Positions 20,773-30,505 are shown, numbered from the stretch's first letter. The stretch: 64,000 bases of DNA from Mesorhizobium sp. Root554 (GCF_001427025.1 NZ_LMGA01000001.1:3323435-3387434); one strand, 5' to 3'. Made by a program: numbers and translations. The notes: a model not told the origin generated them from the letters alone.

Positions 20773-21096
20773 ATGAAGGATCTTCTCGGCCTGATGGGCA
20801 AGGCGAAGGAAATGCAGGCCAAGTTTCAGGCCATGCAGGACGAAATCTCAGGACTGGAGGCAAGCGGCCAGGCCGGCGGCGGTCTCGTCAACGTTACGCT
20901 GACAGGCAAGTTCGAGATGAAGACGCTCAAGATCGACCCGTCGCTTTTCAAGGAGGACGATATCGAGGTGCTGGAGGATTTGATCCTTGCAGCCCACAAC
21001 GACGCCAAGACAAAGGTCGAACAGGTGATGCAGGAAAAGACCAAGGCGCTGACCGCCGGTCTGCCGATGCCGCCCGGCATGAAGCTGCCTTTTTGA
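20773..21096 (+). CDS. ebfC: YbaB/EbfC family nucleoid-associated protein
   Basis: A 107-residue DNA-binding protein of the YbaB/EbfC family. The helical N-terminus [22 protein letters not shown] leads to the beta region [21 protein letters not shown] and a C-terminal helix. It acts as a dimer that binds and shapes nucleoid DNA. It lies between dnaX and recR, the classic conserved order, although here a cell-wall hydrolase gene separates it from recR. Confidence 0.95.
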   Translation: MKDLLGLMGKAKEMQAKFQAMQDEISGLEASGQAGGGLVNVTLTGKFEMKTLKIDPSLFKEDDIEVLEDLILAAHNDAKTKVEQVMQEKTKALTAGLPMPPGMKLPF

Positions 21097-21293
21097 GGCT
21101 TAGAAGGACCGGCCTTTGTTTCGCCTCTATCACGCTATGTTGCCGAGTAGGGCGGATTGTTGATCAGTCATAGAGTCTTGTGCGGAACGGTTCACTTGCG
21201 TTCGTAAGCATTTGGCCATCTTTTTGCCGGAAAGATTCTCATTCTGGCCGTGACCTGGGGACAAGGCGGCAGCAAAATAATGAGGCTAGGCCA

Positions 21294-22274
21294 TTGACTG
21301 CCGCGCGATGGAAGGTGCCGCTTGTACTCGGCATCGCATTATCTCCGCTCCTTCTGGCCGGTTGCAGCCAGACTTCTTCCCACGGCATGTCCGTCGCCAA
21401 TCTGACTGACTCCCTCAAGCCGTCTTCCCGTGCGCGGCCCTACCGGTACACGTCCCGTGACAAGGAATGCCTTGAACGCGCAATGTTCTTCGAGTCCAAT
21501 CGCTCCAGCCGTGATGGCATGGTGGCGGTCGGAACGGTGGTGATGAACCGTCTCAGGTCCGGCCAGTACAGCGATTCTATCTGCGGCGTAGTTGGACAAA
21601 AGCGGCAGTTCGCGCCCGGTGTGATGACCCGCCAGATGAATTCCAAGGCGATGCCTGACGTTCAGGAGGCGGCTGAGGCCGTTCTCAAGGGCGAGCGCGC
21701 GCCAAAGCTGAACAACGCCATGCACTTCCATACGGCTGGCCTGAAGTTCCCTTACAAGAACATGCATTACATCACCGTGGCCGGCGGCAACGCTTTTTAC
21801 GAAAAGCGCGGCCGCAAATGGCAGCCACTGCCGCCGGATACCGGAACGGCGTTTGCATTTGCCGGCCCGACGACTGCGCCCGCAGCTGATGGCGTGCCGG
21901 GTGTCCAGACGCCGGCCCTTATGGTTGCCTCCGCCGAGCCGACTGCGACAACCACGGCCGCATCCTTTGCCGCTGCCCCTGCCGGCGCTGCATCTGCTGT
22001 TGAAAAACCGACTCTCGTCGCCTCGGCCGCCGCTGCCCCCCTGCCTGAAGCCAAGCCGTTCGGGGAGGCAAGACAGGCCAGGATCGCCTACGACCGCCAG
22101 CCTGACGCGGCCCGTTTCGGTGGCGCTTCGGCCGCGCCGCAGAGCACGCCCTTCATGACCGCATCCGCTTCGGCGAACGAGGCGCAGCCGGTCATGGGGT
22201 TCGAGTCCACTCCCGACGACACCAGCGCCATCGGCGCGTTGATCGTCAAGGAAGGGCGTCCTTTCGACGAATAG
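21294..22274 (+). CDS. Cell wall hydrolase, SleB-type (Hydrolase_2), predicted lipoprotein
   Basis: A roughly 326-residue protein. I chose a TTG start at 21294 with GAGG eight bases upstream, since it puts the lipobox-like LLLAGC about 20 residues in; the in-frame ATG at 21180 adds 38 residues. The SleB/CwlJ-type domain spans about residues 55-170, with the catalytic Glu probably in ERAMFFESNRSSRDG and later VVMNRLRSGQY and HFHTAG. The C-terminal half is an Ala/Pro/Thr-rich low-complexity stretch. It should cut peptidoglycan in the periplasm. It is inserted between ebfC and recR. Confidence 0.82.
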   Translation: MTAARWKVPLVLGIALSPLLLAGCSQTSSHGMSVANLTDSLKPSSRARPYRYTSRDKECLERAMFFESNRSSRDGMVAVGTVVMNRLRSGQYSDSICGVVGQKRQFAPGVMTRQMNSKAMPDVQEAAEAVLKGERAPKLNNAMHFHTAGLKFPYKNMHYITVAGGNAFYEKRGRKWQPLPPDTGTAFAFAGPTTAPAADGVPGVQTPALMVASAEPTATTTAASFAAAPAGAASAVEKPTLVASAAAAPLPEAKPFGEARQARIAYDRQPDAARFGGASAAPQSTPFMTASASANEAQPVMGFESTPDDTSAIGALIVKEGRPFDE

Positions 22275-22346
22275 CGGACAATTCGCGGACGCCTCCTGCC
22301 GCCCAGACATCTGTTCGGCTTGGCGCATTCGCTCTATACGAATCGC

Positions 22347-22952
22347 ATGTCCAAGCGAATCGCCGGCCCCGAGATCGAGCGCCTGATCCAGCTTCTGGCC
22401 AAGGTGCCGGGGCTGGGACCCCGTTCGGCGCGCCGCGCTGCCCTCCATCTCATCAAGAAGAAGGAGCAGCTTCTGCAACCGCTGGCCGACGCCATGGGCG
22501 AAGCTGTCGAGAAAGTGCGCATCTGCTCCGTTTGCGGAAATGTCGATACAGCCGATCCCTGCCTGGTCTGCACGGATCCGCGACGCGACGACGCCACGCT
22601 GATCGTCGTCGAGGATGTCGCCGACCTGTGGGCGCTGGAACGCGCCGTGGCGATGAATGTGCGCTACCATGTCCTCGGCGGTACGCTGTCGCCGCTGGAC
22701 GGCATCGGTCCGGACCAGCTGAACATCAAGGCGCTGGTCGATCGCGTCGCCGGCGGGGCGGTGCGCGAGTTGATCATCGCCGTCAACGCCACGGTCGAGG
22801 GCCAGACTACCGCGCACTACCTCACCGACCAGCTTGCTGGCTTCGACATCAAGGTGACACGGCTGGCGCACGGCGTGCCGGTCGGCGGCGAGCTGGACTA
22901 TCTGGACGAAGGCACGCTGGCGGCGGCGCTGAAATCGCGGACGGCGTTCTGA
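22347..22952 (+). CDS. recR: Recombination mediator protein RecR
   Basis: A 201-residue RecR, which with RecO and RecF loads RecA at gapped DNA. It has the N-terminal helix-hairpin-helix ([20 protein letters not shown]), a C4 zinc finger (CSVC-x10-CLVC near residue 58), and a Toprim domain starting [14 protein letters not shown], with the C-terminal Walker-B-like end. The start [13 protein letters not shown] is chosen over an ATG nine codons upstream because it matches the family start. It is the last gene of the dnaX-ebfC-recR neighbourhood. Confidence 0.96.
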   Translation: MSKRIAGPEIERLIQLLAKVPGLGPRSARRAALHLIKKKEQLLQPLADAMGEAVEKVRICSVCGNVDTADPCLVCTDPRRDDATLIVVEDVADLWALERAVAMNVRYHVLGGTLSPLDGIGPDQLNIKALVDRVAGGAVRELIIAVNATVEGQTTAHYLTDQLAGFDIKVTRLAHGVPVGGELDYLDEGTLAAALKSRTAF

Positions 22953-22987
22953 TGTGGCCGCCGAGATCGACGAGGGAGCGATGCAGG

Positions 22988-24226
22988 ATGCTGCGCTCCC
23001 AAACGGCCGCAATCTTCGCTGCCATTCTGGCGGCTATCTTTGTTTTCCCGGCCTCCGCCGCCAAAATCGACGATCAGTTCCAGACGTGGCTGCAAGCCGA
23101 TCTCTGGCCGGAGGCCAAGGCAAAAGGTATTTCGCAAACGACCTTCGATGCCGCCTTCGACGGCATCAAGCCCAATCTCAAGCTTCCCGATCTCGTCCTG
23201 CCAGGCGAAAAGCCCAAGACGCCGAAACAGCAGCGGCAGGCCGAATTCGGCTCGCCGGGCAATTATTTCGCCGAAAAGGTCATCGGGGCGTTGACGAGCG
23301 GCGGCCGCGCCCGCTCCGGCAAGTATGCCAAAACACTAGCCGCCGTCGAAAAGCGCTATGGCGTGCCGGGCGAGGTGGTGCTCGCCATCTGGGGCCGCGA
23401 GTCCGGCTTCGGCGCGGCGAAAATGCCTTACGACGCTTTCGAGGTGCTGGGCACCAAGGCTTTCCTGTCGACCCGCAAGGACATGTTCCGAACCGAATTG
23501 CTGGCGGCGCTGGAGATCGTCCAGCGTGGCCTGGCGCCGGCCGGAGCCATGCGGTCGTCCTGGGCCGGCGCGCTCGGCCAGCCTCAATTCATGCCGACTT
23601 CGTTTCTCAAGCACGCCGTGGACTTCGATGGCGATGGCGCGGTCGATATCTGGAATTCTGTCCCCGATACGCTCGGCTCCATCGCCAACTATCTTGTCCA
23701 CTACGGCTGGGCCTCTGGCCGCGACTGGGGTTTTGAGGTGACCGTGCCGGACAGCCTTTCCTGCGCGCTGGAAGGGCCGGACCGCGGCAAGCCGATTGCG
23801 CAATGGGCTTCGATGGGCGTGACGCGCGTCGGCGGCAAGCCGTTCCCGGCCCGGGAGGCGAAAGCCGAGGGTTTCCTGATGATGCCCGCGGGACGCGACG
23901 GGCCGGCCTTCCTCGTCACGCAGAATTTCTACGTGCTCAAGGAATACAATATGAGCGATCTCTATGCGCTGTTCATCGGCCACGGCGCCGACAGGATCGC
24001 CCATGGCGACAGGAAGTTTTCGGCTGCGTGGGGAGCTGTCGGCGGACTCCATCGCTCCGATGTGGCGGCCCTGCAGCGGGCTTTGCAGGCGAAGGGCTAT
24101 GATGTCGGCGGCGCCGACGGGCTGCCCGGCTTCAAGCCCCGCCGCTCGATCGGCGATTGGCAGGCGAAGAACGGCCGCGCCGCGACCTGTTTTCCCGATG
24201 CGGAACTGGTGAAGGCGGTGAATTGA
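22988..24226 (+). CDS. Lytic murein transglycosylase, MltB type
   Basis: A 412-residue exported transglycosylase. It begins with a signal peptide (TAAIFAAILAAIFVFPASA). The SLT_2 catalytic domain follows, with the catalytic Glu in AIWGRESGFG and the conserved SSWAGALGQPQFMPTSF. A peptidoglycan-binding helix region lies at the C-terminus (LQRALQAKGYDVGGADG). It cleaves the glycan strand to 1,6-anhydro products during growth. The ATG at 22988 is used, with GGGAG upstream; an ATG at 22952 would add 12 residues ahead of the signal. Confidence 0.92.
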   Translation: MLRSQTAAIFAAILAAIFVFPASAAKIDDQFQTWLQADLWPEAKAKGISQTTFDAAFDGIKPNLKLPDLVLPGEKPKTPKQQRQAEFGSPGNYFAEKVIGALTSGGRARSGKYAKTLAAVEKRYGVPGEVVLAIWGRESGFGAAKMPYDAFEVLGTKAFLSTRKDMFRTELLAALEIVQRGLAPAGAMRSSWAGALGQPQFMPTSFLKHAVDFDGDGAVDIWNSVPDTLGSIANYLVHYGWASGRDWGFEVTVPDSLSCALEGPDRGKPIAQWASMGVTRVGGKPFPAREAKAEGFLMMPAGRDGPAFLVTQNFYVLKEYNMSDLYALFIGHGADRIAHGDRKFSAAWGAVGGLHRSDVAALQRALQAKGYDVGGADGLPGFKPRRSIGDWQAKNGRAATCFPDAELVKAVN

Positions 24227-24262
24227 TTTTCTTCGTCCCGTTTACGGGGCGCGGGAAAGGAA

Positions 24263-25264
24263 CTACGCCGCCTGCGACAGCTCTCTTTGAACCTCCGCCA
24301 GAAGCTCGAACGACCGCACCCGCGCGGCGTGGTCGAAGATCTGCGCCGTTACCATCAGCTCGTCGGCCCCGGTGCGCTCGACGAAGGCCTCGATGCCGCG
24401 CCGCACCGTATCCGGCGAGCCGACCACGGCTTGCGACAGCGCATGGCCAAGCATGGCGCGCGCCTGCGGGTCGAGTTGCGTCTCGTAACCCTCTACCGGC
24501 GCCGGCAGCTTGCCCGGCCTGCCGCTGCGTAGATTGACGAAGGCCTGCTGCAGCGAGGTGAAATGCAGTTTCGCCTCCGCGTCCGTGGGTGCTGCGATGA
24601 CATTGATGCCGAGCATCACATGAGGCTTTTCGAGATGTTCGGACGGCTGGAAGCGCGAGCGGTAGACCTCCAGCGCATTGTCCAGTTCCGCTGGTGCAAA
24701 ATGCGAGGCGAAAGCGTAGGGCAGGCCAAGCATGGCGGCGAGCTGGGCGCCGTAGAGGCTCGAACCCAGTATCCACACCGGAACATTCTGGCCTTCGCCG
24801 GGCACGGCGCGCACGCGCTGCCCTTCCTCCGCCGGGCGGAAGTAATTCATCAGCTCGATCACGTCCTGCGGAAAGGTATCGACGCTGGCCTCGAGATTGC
24901 GGCGCAGCGCCCTGGCCGTGAGCATGTCGGTTCCCGGCGCCCGCCCGAGGCCGAGGTCGATACGGCCTGGAAACAATGCCGCCAGCGTGCCGAATTGCTC
25001 GGCGATGACCAGCGGCGAATGGTTCGGCAGCATGATGCCGCCGGCACCGACGCGGATGGTCTTGGTGCCGCCGGCGACATGGCCGATGACGACGGCCGTG
25101 GCCGCGCTGGCGATGCCAACCATATTGTGATGCTCGGCCAGCCAGTAGCGCTTGTAACCGAGCCGTTCGGCATGGCGTGCGAGATCGAGCGAATTGGCCA
25201 GCGATTGCGCTGCGTCGCCACCCTCCGGCACGGGGGCAAGATCGAGGACGGACAGTTCGGCCAT
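24263..25264 (-). CDS. LLM class flavin-dependent oxidoreductase
   Basis: A 333-residue luciferase-like monooxygenase family protein. The pattern is that of the small alkanal-monooxygenase-like group: [12 protein letters not shown] at the N-terminus, [44 protein letters not shown], and [10 protein letters not shown]. It should bind reduced FMN and act as a cytoplasmic monooxygenase or related enzyme; the substrate is unknown. The start at 25264 is 52 codons into a longer frame whose extension is Arg-rich. The Shine-Dalgarno GGAG lies inside a long inverted repeat (25268-25312). Confidence 0.9.
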   Translation of the reverse strand: MAELSVLDLAPVPEGGDAAQSLANSLDLARHAERLGYKRYWLAEHHNMVGIASAATAVVIGHVAGGTKTIRVGAGGIMLPNHSPLVIAEQFGTLAALFPGRIDLGLGRAPGTDMLTARALRRNLEASVDTFPQDVIELMNYFRPAEEGQRVRAVPGEGQNVPVWILGSSLYGAQLAAMLGLPYAFASHFAPAELDNALEVYRSRFQPSEHLEKPHVMLGINVIAAPTDAEAKLHFTSLQQAFVNLRSGRPGKLPAPVEGYETQLDPQARAMLGHALSQAVVGSPDTVRRGIEAFVERTGADELMVTAQIFDHAARVRSFELLAEVQRELSQAA

Positions 25265-25267
25265 GGC

Positions 25268-25312
25268 AACGGGTCTCCGGGATCCGCTGGATATGGAGGC
25301 CGGAGACCCGTT
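25268..25312 (-). promoter_or_regulatory. 13-bp perfect inverted repeat covering the ribosome binding site of the LLM oxidoreductase gene
   Basis: AACGGGTCTCCGG (25268-25280) and CCGGAGACCCGTT (25300-25312) are exact complements separated by 19 bases. On the minus strand the arm next to the gene contains the only Shine-Dalgarno-like GGAG and ends four bases before the ATG. The hairpin lies between the AI-2E gene stop and the LLM start. It has no T run, so sequestration of the ribosome site or RNA stability is more likely than termination. Confidence 0.6.
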
Positions 25313-25337
25313 CTGCAAGCGGCCGAAAGTCCAATCC

Positions 25338-27329
25338 TCAGGCGGCAGTCTTCGTCTTGGCGCGGCTCGCCCTGGGCGGCGCTGTTTTCGGCGAAGTCGG
25401 CTTCGAGGGCGCCACACGGCGTTGCGGGCGCCGCTTCGGCAAATTCTTCAGCGGCTTGGCTGCATTGTCGGCAAAAGCGATGCGAACGGCCTCAGCAATG
25501 CTCGAAACGACGAAATCGGCATTGGTTTTTTCCTCGGTTATCGCGCTTGCGCGGCTGTCGTCGTCCGTCGCCATCGGTACGAGCAGTCCGACCCTCAGCT
25601 TGGAATCGCGCCGCTTCAGCCGCCTCACCGTATGCCGCGCCTGGGCTAGGGATGCTGCGTTGAGGTAGATCAGGATCACGGTGTCGACTTCCTTCACGGC
25701 GAGATCCTTGAACCGGTCAGGTTCGATCGCTTCGTATGAAGCGGCCGCTGCCGTCGCCCCCTGAACCTCGAGCACCTGGACGACCATCTCTGCTGCTGCG
25801 TCGTCGATTTCGCCGCGTCCGCCGATGCACAGCAGCGTGCGTCCCTCGCCATCCGGCAAGGTTTCGTCGGGTGTATCGTCCTCGTCCTTTTCCGTCTTGG
25901 CATCGTCGCCATTGTCGCCGTTTTCTTCTTCTTCCTCGTCTGCGGTTTCGCTTAGTTCCTGCACCAGTGTCTGGGCCGCCGAGGCAAAGCGTATCCGCTG
26001 CTCGTCGGTCATGACGCCGCGCTGGCGGTCCAGTTCCGCCAACGCCAGCGCCGGCAGTCCTACCTTGTCGTAGAAAGAGACGAGATATTCGTCCTCCAGG
26101 AAGTCCTCGGCATAATCGGCAGCCTCATAGGGGTCGCCGGCCAGCAGCCTCTGGTAGACGCGGGCATGCGGTTCCAGAACCGGCTCGTCACCAAGCAGCA
26201 CATCGAGGAATTCGAACTGCGAAACATGCCGCCCCAGAACCACCAGGCAAACGGTCAGCGGTGTCGACAGCACCAGCCCAAGCGGCCCCCAGAGCCATGC
26301 CCAGAAGATGGCGGCGATGATGATGGCAAGCGGGGAAAGGCCGGTCTGCGAGCCGTAGAGCCATGGCTCAAGCACGTTGTTGGAGATGAGTTCCATGGCG
26401 ATGAAGAGGCCCACCGTCCACAAAAGCGGCGCCCACCCTGGCGATACCGCGACGGTAAGAAGCATCGGCAGGATCATGCCGATCGCCGGACCGATATAGG
26501 GCACGAAGCGCAGAACCAGTGTGAGCAGGCCCCAGAGCATGGCGTTGGGAATATTCAGCAGCCATAGGCCGAGCGCGATCGGCACCGCATAGATCGTGTT
26601 GATCAGGAGCTGCATCAGAAGATAGCGTCCGACCCTCTTCCCGGCGTCCTGAAGGGCCTCGGTCGTCTTGTGCAGGTCGCCATAGCCGGCAAGCCGGATG
26701 AAGCGGTCACGCAATCCTTCCCGCTCAAGCAACATGAAAATGACCACGACCACGATCAGGCCCGCAGTGGCGAACGGACTGATCAGCGGCACGACGATGT
26801 TCCGCAGGATGTCGAGCGGGCTTTCACGGTAGATGATTTCGACCGGCAGCGGTTGCGGGCCTGGAATGGTCGTGGACTGCTGCGTGCCGGCCTGCAGTTC
26901 CTTGCCTACCCTTTCGACCATGTAGGTGAGCCGCTCGATAAGGCCGCCGCCTGCGCCCATCTCTTTGAGGGAGCGGACCTTTTCGACGATATTGGCCTGG
27001 TAGGTCGGTATGTTCTGGGCAAGGTTCGAAACCTGCGTGGCCACAAGGAAGGCAAACGCCGCAATGACCAGGAAAGTGATCATGACCGTCAGGATGACGG
27101 CCACTACTTTCGGCACCGACCACTTCCGCAGTCTCGACACGATGGGCGCGAGCGCAAAGGTGAGGAGAAGTGCAATGGCAAAGGGGAGCAGGACATCCTT
27201 GGCGAGGTAAAGGATCGCCGTCACGCCGATGATGGTGACGACCGGCGGCAGCGACAGCCGCGTATGCCGCGCCGCTCCGCCATCGGCTAGTGGGGCGGTC
27301 ATCTGTGGAATTTCGGTATTCGTCGCCAC
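25338..27329 (-). CDS. AI-2E family transporter with acidic linker and C-terminal cytoplasmic domain
   Basis: A 663-residue membrane protein of the AI-2E (UPF0118/TqsA) family. The start is a GTG at 27329 with AGGAGG about eight bases upstream. About eight TM segments lie in the first 360 residues, including [17 protein letters not shown] and the family-type [15 protein letters not shown] and [15 protein letters not shown] long cytoplasmic part follows, with an Asp/Glu-rich stretch near residue 500, then a Rossmann-like segment ([23 protein letters not shown]) and a basic tail. The family exports varied small molecules or ions; the substrate is unknown. Confidence 0.87.
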   Translation of the reverse strand: MATNTEIPQMTAPLADGGAARHTRLSLPPVVTIIGVTAILYLAKDVLLPFAIALLLTFALAPIVSRLRKWSVPKVVAVILTVMITFLVIAAFAFLVATQVSNLAQNIPTYQANIVEKVRSLKEMGAGGGLIERLTYMVERVGKELQAGTQQSTTIPGPQPLPVEIIYRESPLDILRNIVVPLISPFATAGLIVVVVIFMLLEREGLRDRFIRLAGYGDLHKTTEALQDAGKRVGRYLLMQLLINTIYAVPIALGLWLLNIPNAMLWGLLTLVLRFVPYIGPAIGMILPMLLTVAVSPGWAPLLWTVGLFIAMELISNNVLEPWLYGSQTGLSPLAIIIAAIFWAWLWGPLGLVLSTPLTVCLVVLGRHVSQFEFLDVLLGDEPVLEPHARVYQRLLAGDPYEAADYAEDFLEDEYLVSFYDKVGLPALALAELDRQRGVMTDEQRIRFASAAQTLVQELSETADEEEEENGDNGDDAKTEKDEDDTPDETLPDGEGRTLLCIGGRGEIDDAAAEMVVQVLEVQGATAAAASYEAIEPDRFKDLAVKEVDTVILIYLNAASLAQARHTVRRLKRRDSKLRVGLLVPMATDDDSRASAITEEKTNADFVVSSIAEAVRIAFADNAAKPLKNLPKRRPQRRVAPSKPTSPKTAPPRASRAKTKTAA

Positions 27330-27716
27330 CTTTCGCCCCTCCTGGTGGGCATCGCCCGGACTGCACCATGCGCGCACGGTTTTCGTCGGGAGGGAAGTCA
27401 CATTCGTCGGTCAGCTTCGCGGTTTGTCCTGAAAAGAACCCTTATTCGCCCTCTTGCCCGCTCGCGGCGGTCAATACGGAACAGTAACAGCCGCGTCGGC
27501 ACTCAAGACATCAGCGGTCCGGGCAGAAACGCAGGCCAGCAGACGAGGTTCCAGTGCGATGCCGGCCGCGCCGCCCTGGACAGGCCAACCCTGGCGCCGA
27601 ACCTGTTTCGCCACGGCAACAGCTATGAATTTCATGGCTGCCATTCCGTTTTGGCGCTTGAACTCTCGGCTCGCGCGCGTATGTAAGCGACGCGAATTGA
27701 GTTCAGGGAAACAGAT
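27330..27716. other. Intergenic region between divergent AI-2E and DUF6481 genes
   Basis: About 390 bp separate the two divergent genes. I see no convincing coding frame, RNA gene or strong promoter. It must hold both promoters. The last 30 bases contain AGGGAAA, the ribosome site for the TTG-started DUF6481 gene. Confidence 0.5.
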
Positions 27717-28145
27717 TTGGCTATCTACAGGGAAAAAGACTTCTCCGAGCGGCGCAATGCTGCAGACGAAGCAAGAAAGGCGCTCTTGGAGCGCTTCAAG
27801 GCGAAGCCGGCGGCAGATGACCCGGCGGTGTTGGCAAAGCGGGCGGAACGCAAGGCGATCCTGGAGGCCCGCGCGCTCCGTGAAGCTGAAAAGCTGAAGC
27901 AGAAGCAGGAGCGGCTGGCCCGTGAGGCTGCCGAAAAGGCGGCCCGCGAAGCCGCCGAAGAAGCCGCTCGGCTCGAAGCCGAGATCCAGGCTGCCGCCGA
28001 CGCCAAGATTCGCGAAGCCGAGGAAAACGAGCGGATCGCTCGCCTTCTGGCTGACGAAGCGGAACGCAAGGCCAAGCGCGATGCGCGCTATGCAGCGCGC
28101 AAATCGCGTAGCGGTCGCGCTCCTCCCGGCTTCTCGGCGCGCTAG
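27717..28145 (+). CDS. DUF6481 family protein, highly charged coiled-coil
   Basis: A 142-residue protein with a TTG start (preceded by AGGGAAA). Residues 1-30 (MAIYREKDFSERRNAADEAR) match the DUF6481 N-terminus. The rest is an almost uninterrupted Ala/Glu/Lys/Arg helix, a predicted single long coiled coil, ending in a basic SRSGRAPPGF tail. The family is common in rhizobia and has no established function. The basic tail would allow nucleic-acid contact, which is inference. A hairpin follows within 30 bp. Confidence 0.8.
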   Translation: MAIYREKDFSERRNAADEARKALLERFKAKPAADDPAVLAKRAERKAILEARALREAEKLKQKQERLAREAAEKAAREAAEEAARLEAEIQAAADAKIREAEENERIARLLADEAERKAKRDARYAARKSRSGRAPPGFSAR

Positions 28146-28170
28146 CTTCAAGAATCGGCTGAATTTTTTG

Positions 28171-28200
28171 AAGCAGGCTGCCCGCGAGGGCGGCCTGCTT
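28171..28200 (+). terminator. Probable terminator hairpin after DUF6481 gene
   Basis: AAGCAGGCTGCCC and GGGCGGCCTGCTT pair over 13 positions (one T·G) around a GCGA loop. It starts 26 bp past the DUF6481 stop. The T run after the stem is only two bases, so termination efficiency is uncertain. Confidence 0.55.
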
Positions 28201-28310
28201 ATGCCGTTGCCTTATGCATGTCGCCCAAAGGTGGGCAGCGGTTTTGGGAAAACGACATGACTGAAATGCGTCGGTTGAATCCGTTTTGACGTGACGTGCT
28301 CTGTCACGAT

Positions 28311-28625
28311 TCAGGCGGCGAGCTTGAGACCGACGATCCCGGCGACGATCAACCCGATGCAGGCCAGCCTTGTCACGGTGGCGGGTTCTCCCAGCAACCA
28401 GATGCCGAGCATGGCGGTGCCGACCGTGCCGATGCCGGTCCACACGGCGTAAGCGGTCCCGACCGGAAGCGTCTTCAGCGCCAGGCCGAGCAGGCCAAGG
28501 CTGACGATCATCGAGGCGATGGTGAGAAGAGTAGGCAGCGGCTTGGAAAAGCCATCGGTGTATTTGAGCCCTATGGCCCAACCGATTTCGAACAGCCCGG
28601 CAAAGAACAGAAAAATCCACGACAT
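28311..28625 (-). CDS. sugE: Small multidrug resistance family transporter, guanidinium exporter type
   Basis: A 104-residue SMR protein with four TM segments. The N-terminus [25 protein letters not shown] carries the essential membrane Glu of TM1 in the FEIGWA context. The [20 protein letters not shown] stretch is the SugE/Gdx form rather than the EmrE form. Gdx exports guanidinium in exchange for protons as a dual-topology dimer. The assignment is strengthened by a two-hairpin guanidine-II riboswitch candidate directly upstream. Confidence 0.92.
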   Translation of the reverse strand: MSWIFLFFAGLFEIGWAIGLKYTDGFSKPLPTLLTIASMIVSLGLLGLALKTLPVGTAYAVWTGIGTVGTAMLGIWLLGEPATVTRLACIGLIVAGIVGLKLAA

Positions 28626-28643
28626 GACGTGCTCCGTTTCGTT

Positions 28644-28686
28644 GGCGGGCCGTCCAGCCGGGTTTCAATGGCGAGGTCGTCCTCGC
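28644..28686 (-). promoter_or_regulatory. Guanidine-II (mini-ykkC) riboswitch
   Basis: On the minus strand two hairpins lie 11 bases apart just before the SMR gene. The first (28671-28686) is GCGAGG-ACGA-CCTCGC, a perfect stem. The second (28644-28659) is GGCTGG-ACGG-CCCGCC with one mismatch. Both have the ACGR tetraloop closed by GG/CC that defines the mini-ykkC class. The class binds guanidine and frees the ribosome site of SMR genes. The SD-like GGAG and ATG follow within 18 bases, consistent with translational control. Confidence 0.88.
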
Positions 28687-28765
28687 CTCGGGAATATATG
28701 AATTTGTCGGCAGTCTTTCAACCGGATCACCGGCGGCTCGCGCCGCCGGTGCAGCCTTCCGCCGT

Positions 28766-28891
28766 CTATTTTTCCTTGATGCGCATCGCCTTCACCGGCG
28801 GCGCTTTCGGGGCCGCGGCGGCTGCCGGCTTCTTGGCATCCTTTTTCGGTTTGCGGGCTTCCTTGCCCGCCTTCATCGCACCTTTGGCCAT
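28766..28891 (-). CDS. Small Lys/Ala-rich basic protein
   Basis: A 41-residue protein of composition Lys, Ala and Pro, starting MAKGAMKAGKEARKPKKD and ending VKAMRIKEK. The start has GGAGGAAC seven bases upstream, a strong ribosome site, which supports real translation. Such short basic proteins occur in many rhizobia without known function. It could bind nucleic acids; this is inference from charge. Confidence 0.6.
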   Translation of the reverse strand: MAKGAMKAGKEARKPKKDAKKPAAAAAPKAPPVKAMRIKEK

Positions 28892-29044
28892 GATTCGTTC
28901 CTCCAAATTGTTACGAGCGGAGTGAAGCAAGAGTCCTGCCCGACTGCAAGGGATGCTCGCAGATGGCTCAGGCCTCACGGTGAAAGGGTCTGGGCTTTGG
29001 CGGTTGAAACGCTATCTTCCGCTGACAGAGCAATGGAAGCAGGC

Positions 29045-30007
29045 ATGGCGGCGCACGGCGGATCGAAGAAAGTCATCTACGCAGCGCTGGCCGGCAATCT
29101 GCTGATCGCGGTGACCAAGTTCGTCGCCGCCTTCTTCACCGGCAGTTCCGCGATGTTATCGGAAGGCGTCCATTCGCTGGTCGATACCGGGAATGGCGGG
29201 CTGCTTCTCTATGGATTGCACCGCGCCGCGCGTCCGCCCGACAAAACCCATCCCCTCGGCCATGGCCGCGAGCTTTATTTCTGGAGCTTCATCGTCGCGC
29301 TGCTGGTCTTCGCCCTCGGCGCCGGCGTCTCCTTCTATGAAGGCGTCATCCACATCATGGCGCCGGAGCCTGTGGAGAACCCCAGCGTCAACTATATCGT
29401 TCTTGCCTTGTCGATGCTTTTCGAAGGCAGCTCCTGGTGGGTGGCCCTTAGGGAATTCCGCCTTACCAAGGGCAAGCTCGGCTGGTTCGAAGCCGTGCGG
29501 CTGAGCAAGGACCCCAGCGTCTTTACGGTGCTGTTCGAAGACAGCGCGGCCTTGCTCGGCCTGCTGATCGCTTTCGCCGGCATACTGGCAGCCGACATCT
29601 TCGATATTCCGGAACTCGATGGCGTCGCCTCGATTGGCATCGCGGCCATCCTCGCCACGACGGCCATCTTCCTTGCGCGCGAAAGCAAGGGTCTGTTGAT
29701 GGGCGAGCCGGCATCGCCGGAGGTGCAGGCCAAAGTGATGGACATCGTCCAGAATGATCCCGCCGTGCAGCGTGCCAACGGCGTCCTGACCGTCCATATC
29801 GGGCCGACCGAGATCGTCGCCGGTCTCAGTATCGAATTCGAAGACCATCTGACCGCGCCGGAGATCGAGGCGTGCGTCGAGCGGCTGGAGGAAGAGCTGC
29901 GGCGGGAGATGCCGGAAATCACAAATCTGTTCGTCAAGCCGCAGACCACAGGCACCTGGGAGCGGCGGCGCAAGCCGATTGTGGACGCATCGCCGCCGAG
30001 TGGTTAA
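29045..30007 (+). CDS. Cation diffusion facilitator family transporter
   Basis: A 320-residue inner-membrane CDF protein. TM1 (VIYAALAGNLLIAVTKFVAAFFTG) is followed by SSAMLSEGVHSLVDTGNGGLLLYGL, which carries the His/Asp metal site. The second site appears as LFEDSAALLGLLIAF. The C-terminal cytoplasmic domain (VLTVHIGPTEIVAGLSIEF) is of the ferredoxin-like CDF type. HPLGHGRELYFWSFIVALLVF is a YfiF/FieF-like segment. It exports divalent metals such as zinc, iron or manganese against protons; the metal is not fixed by sequence. The ATG at 29045 has GGAAG five bases upstream; 29033 is possible. Confidence 0.9.
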   Translation: MAAHGGSKKVIYAALAGNLLIAVTKFVAAFFTGSSAMLSEGVHSLVDTGNGGLLLYGLHRAARPPDKTHPLGHGRELYFWSFIVALLVFALGAGVSFYEGVIHIMAPEPVENPSVNYIVLALSMLFEGSSWWVALREFRLTKGKLGWFEAVRLSKDPSVFTVLFEDSAALLGLLIAFAGILAADIFDIPELDGVASIGIAAILATTAIFLARESKGLLMGEPASPEVQAKVMDIVQNDPAVQRANGVLTVHIGPTEIVAGLSIEFEDHLTAPEIEACVERLEEELRREMPEITNLFVKPQTTGTWERRRKPIVDASPPSG

Positions 30008-30083
30008 ATCGTCCACCTGCGGGTATGGCGAGGGGTCTTGTCTGGGGACCGTCGCCAATGCCCGGACCGAGAGGAGAGCTGGG

Positions 30084-30488
30084 ATGAGAATTGACGGCGG
30101 CTGCCATTGCGGCGCGATCACTTACGAAGCCGAGGTGGATCCCGACAAGACCTCGATCTGCCACTGCACCGATTGCCAGCAACTCACCGGCACCGCTTTC
30201 CGCGTGACAGTGCTGGCCCCGGAAGACAAATACGAGGTCACCAAGGGCACGCCGAAGGTTTATATCAAGCTTGGTGAGAGTGGCGCCAAGCGGGCGCAGG
30301 CTTTCTGTCCGGAATGCGGTTCGCACCTCTACGCCACCTCGGTCGGCGACGGACCGAAAATTTACGGTATCCGGGTTGGTACGGCCAAACAGCGTGACAA
30401 GCTCGTGCCGAGAACGCAGAAGTGGCACCGCTCGGCGCTCCACTGGCTGCCGGAATTCGAGGACATGCCGGCGACTGAAAAACAGTAG
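30084..30488 (+). CDS. GFA domain (glutathione-dependent formaldehyde-activating/CENP-V) protein
   Basis: A 134-residue GFA-domain protein. Zinc ligands appear in order as GGCHCGAITYEAE, CHCTDCQQLTG, and CPECGSHLYA. The family includes S-hydroxymethylglutathione synthase (Gfa), but most members have no proven activity and are better described only as GFA/CENP-V-like. A good ribosome site GAGGAGA lies upstream of the ATG. It follows the CDF gene by 76 bp. Confidence 0.88.
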   Translation: MRIDGGCHCGAITYEAEVDPDKTSICHCTDCQQLTGTAFRVTVLAPEDKYEVTKGTPKVYIKLGESGAKRAQAFCPECGSHLYATSVGDGPKIYGIRVGTAKQRDKLVPRTQKWHRSALHWLPEFEDMPATEKQ

Positions 30489-30505
30489 CCGCGGGCCGGC
30501 GGACT

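Noticed and set aside
18942..20822. Long minus-strand open frames opposite dnaX
   Set aside because: Antisense shadows with no recognisable domain; dnaX is unambiguous on the plus strand.
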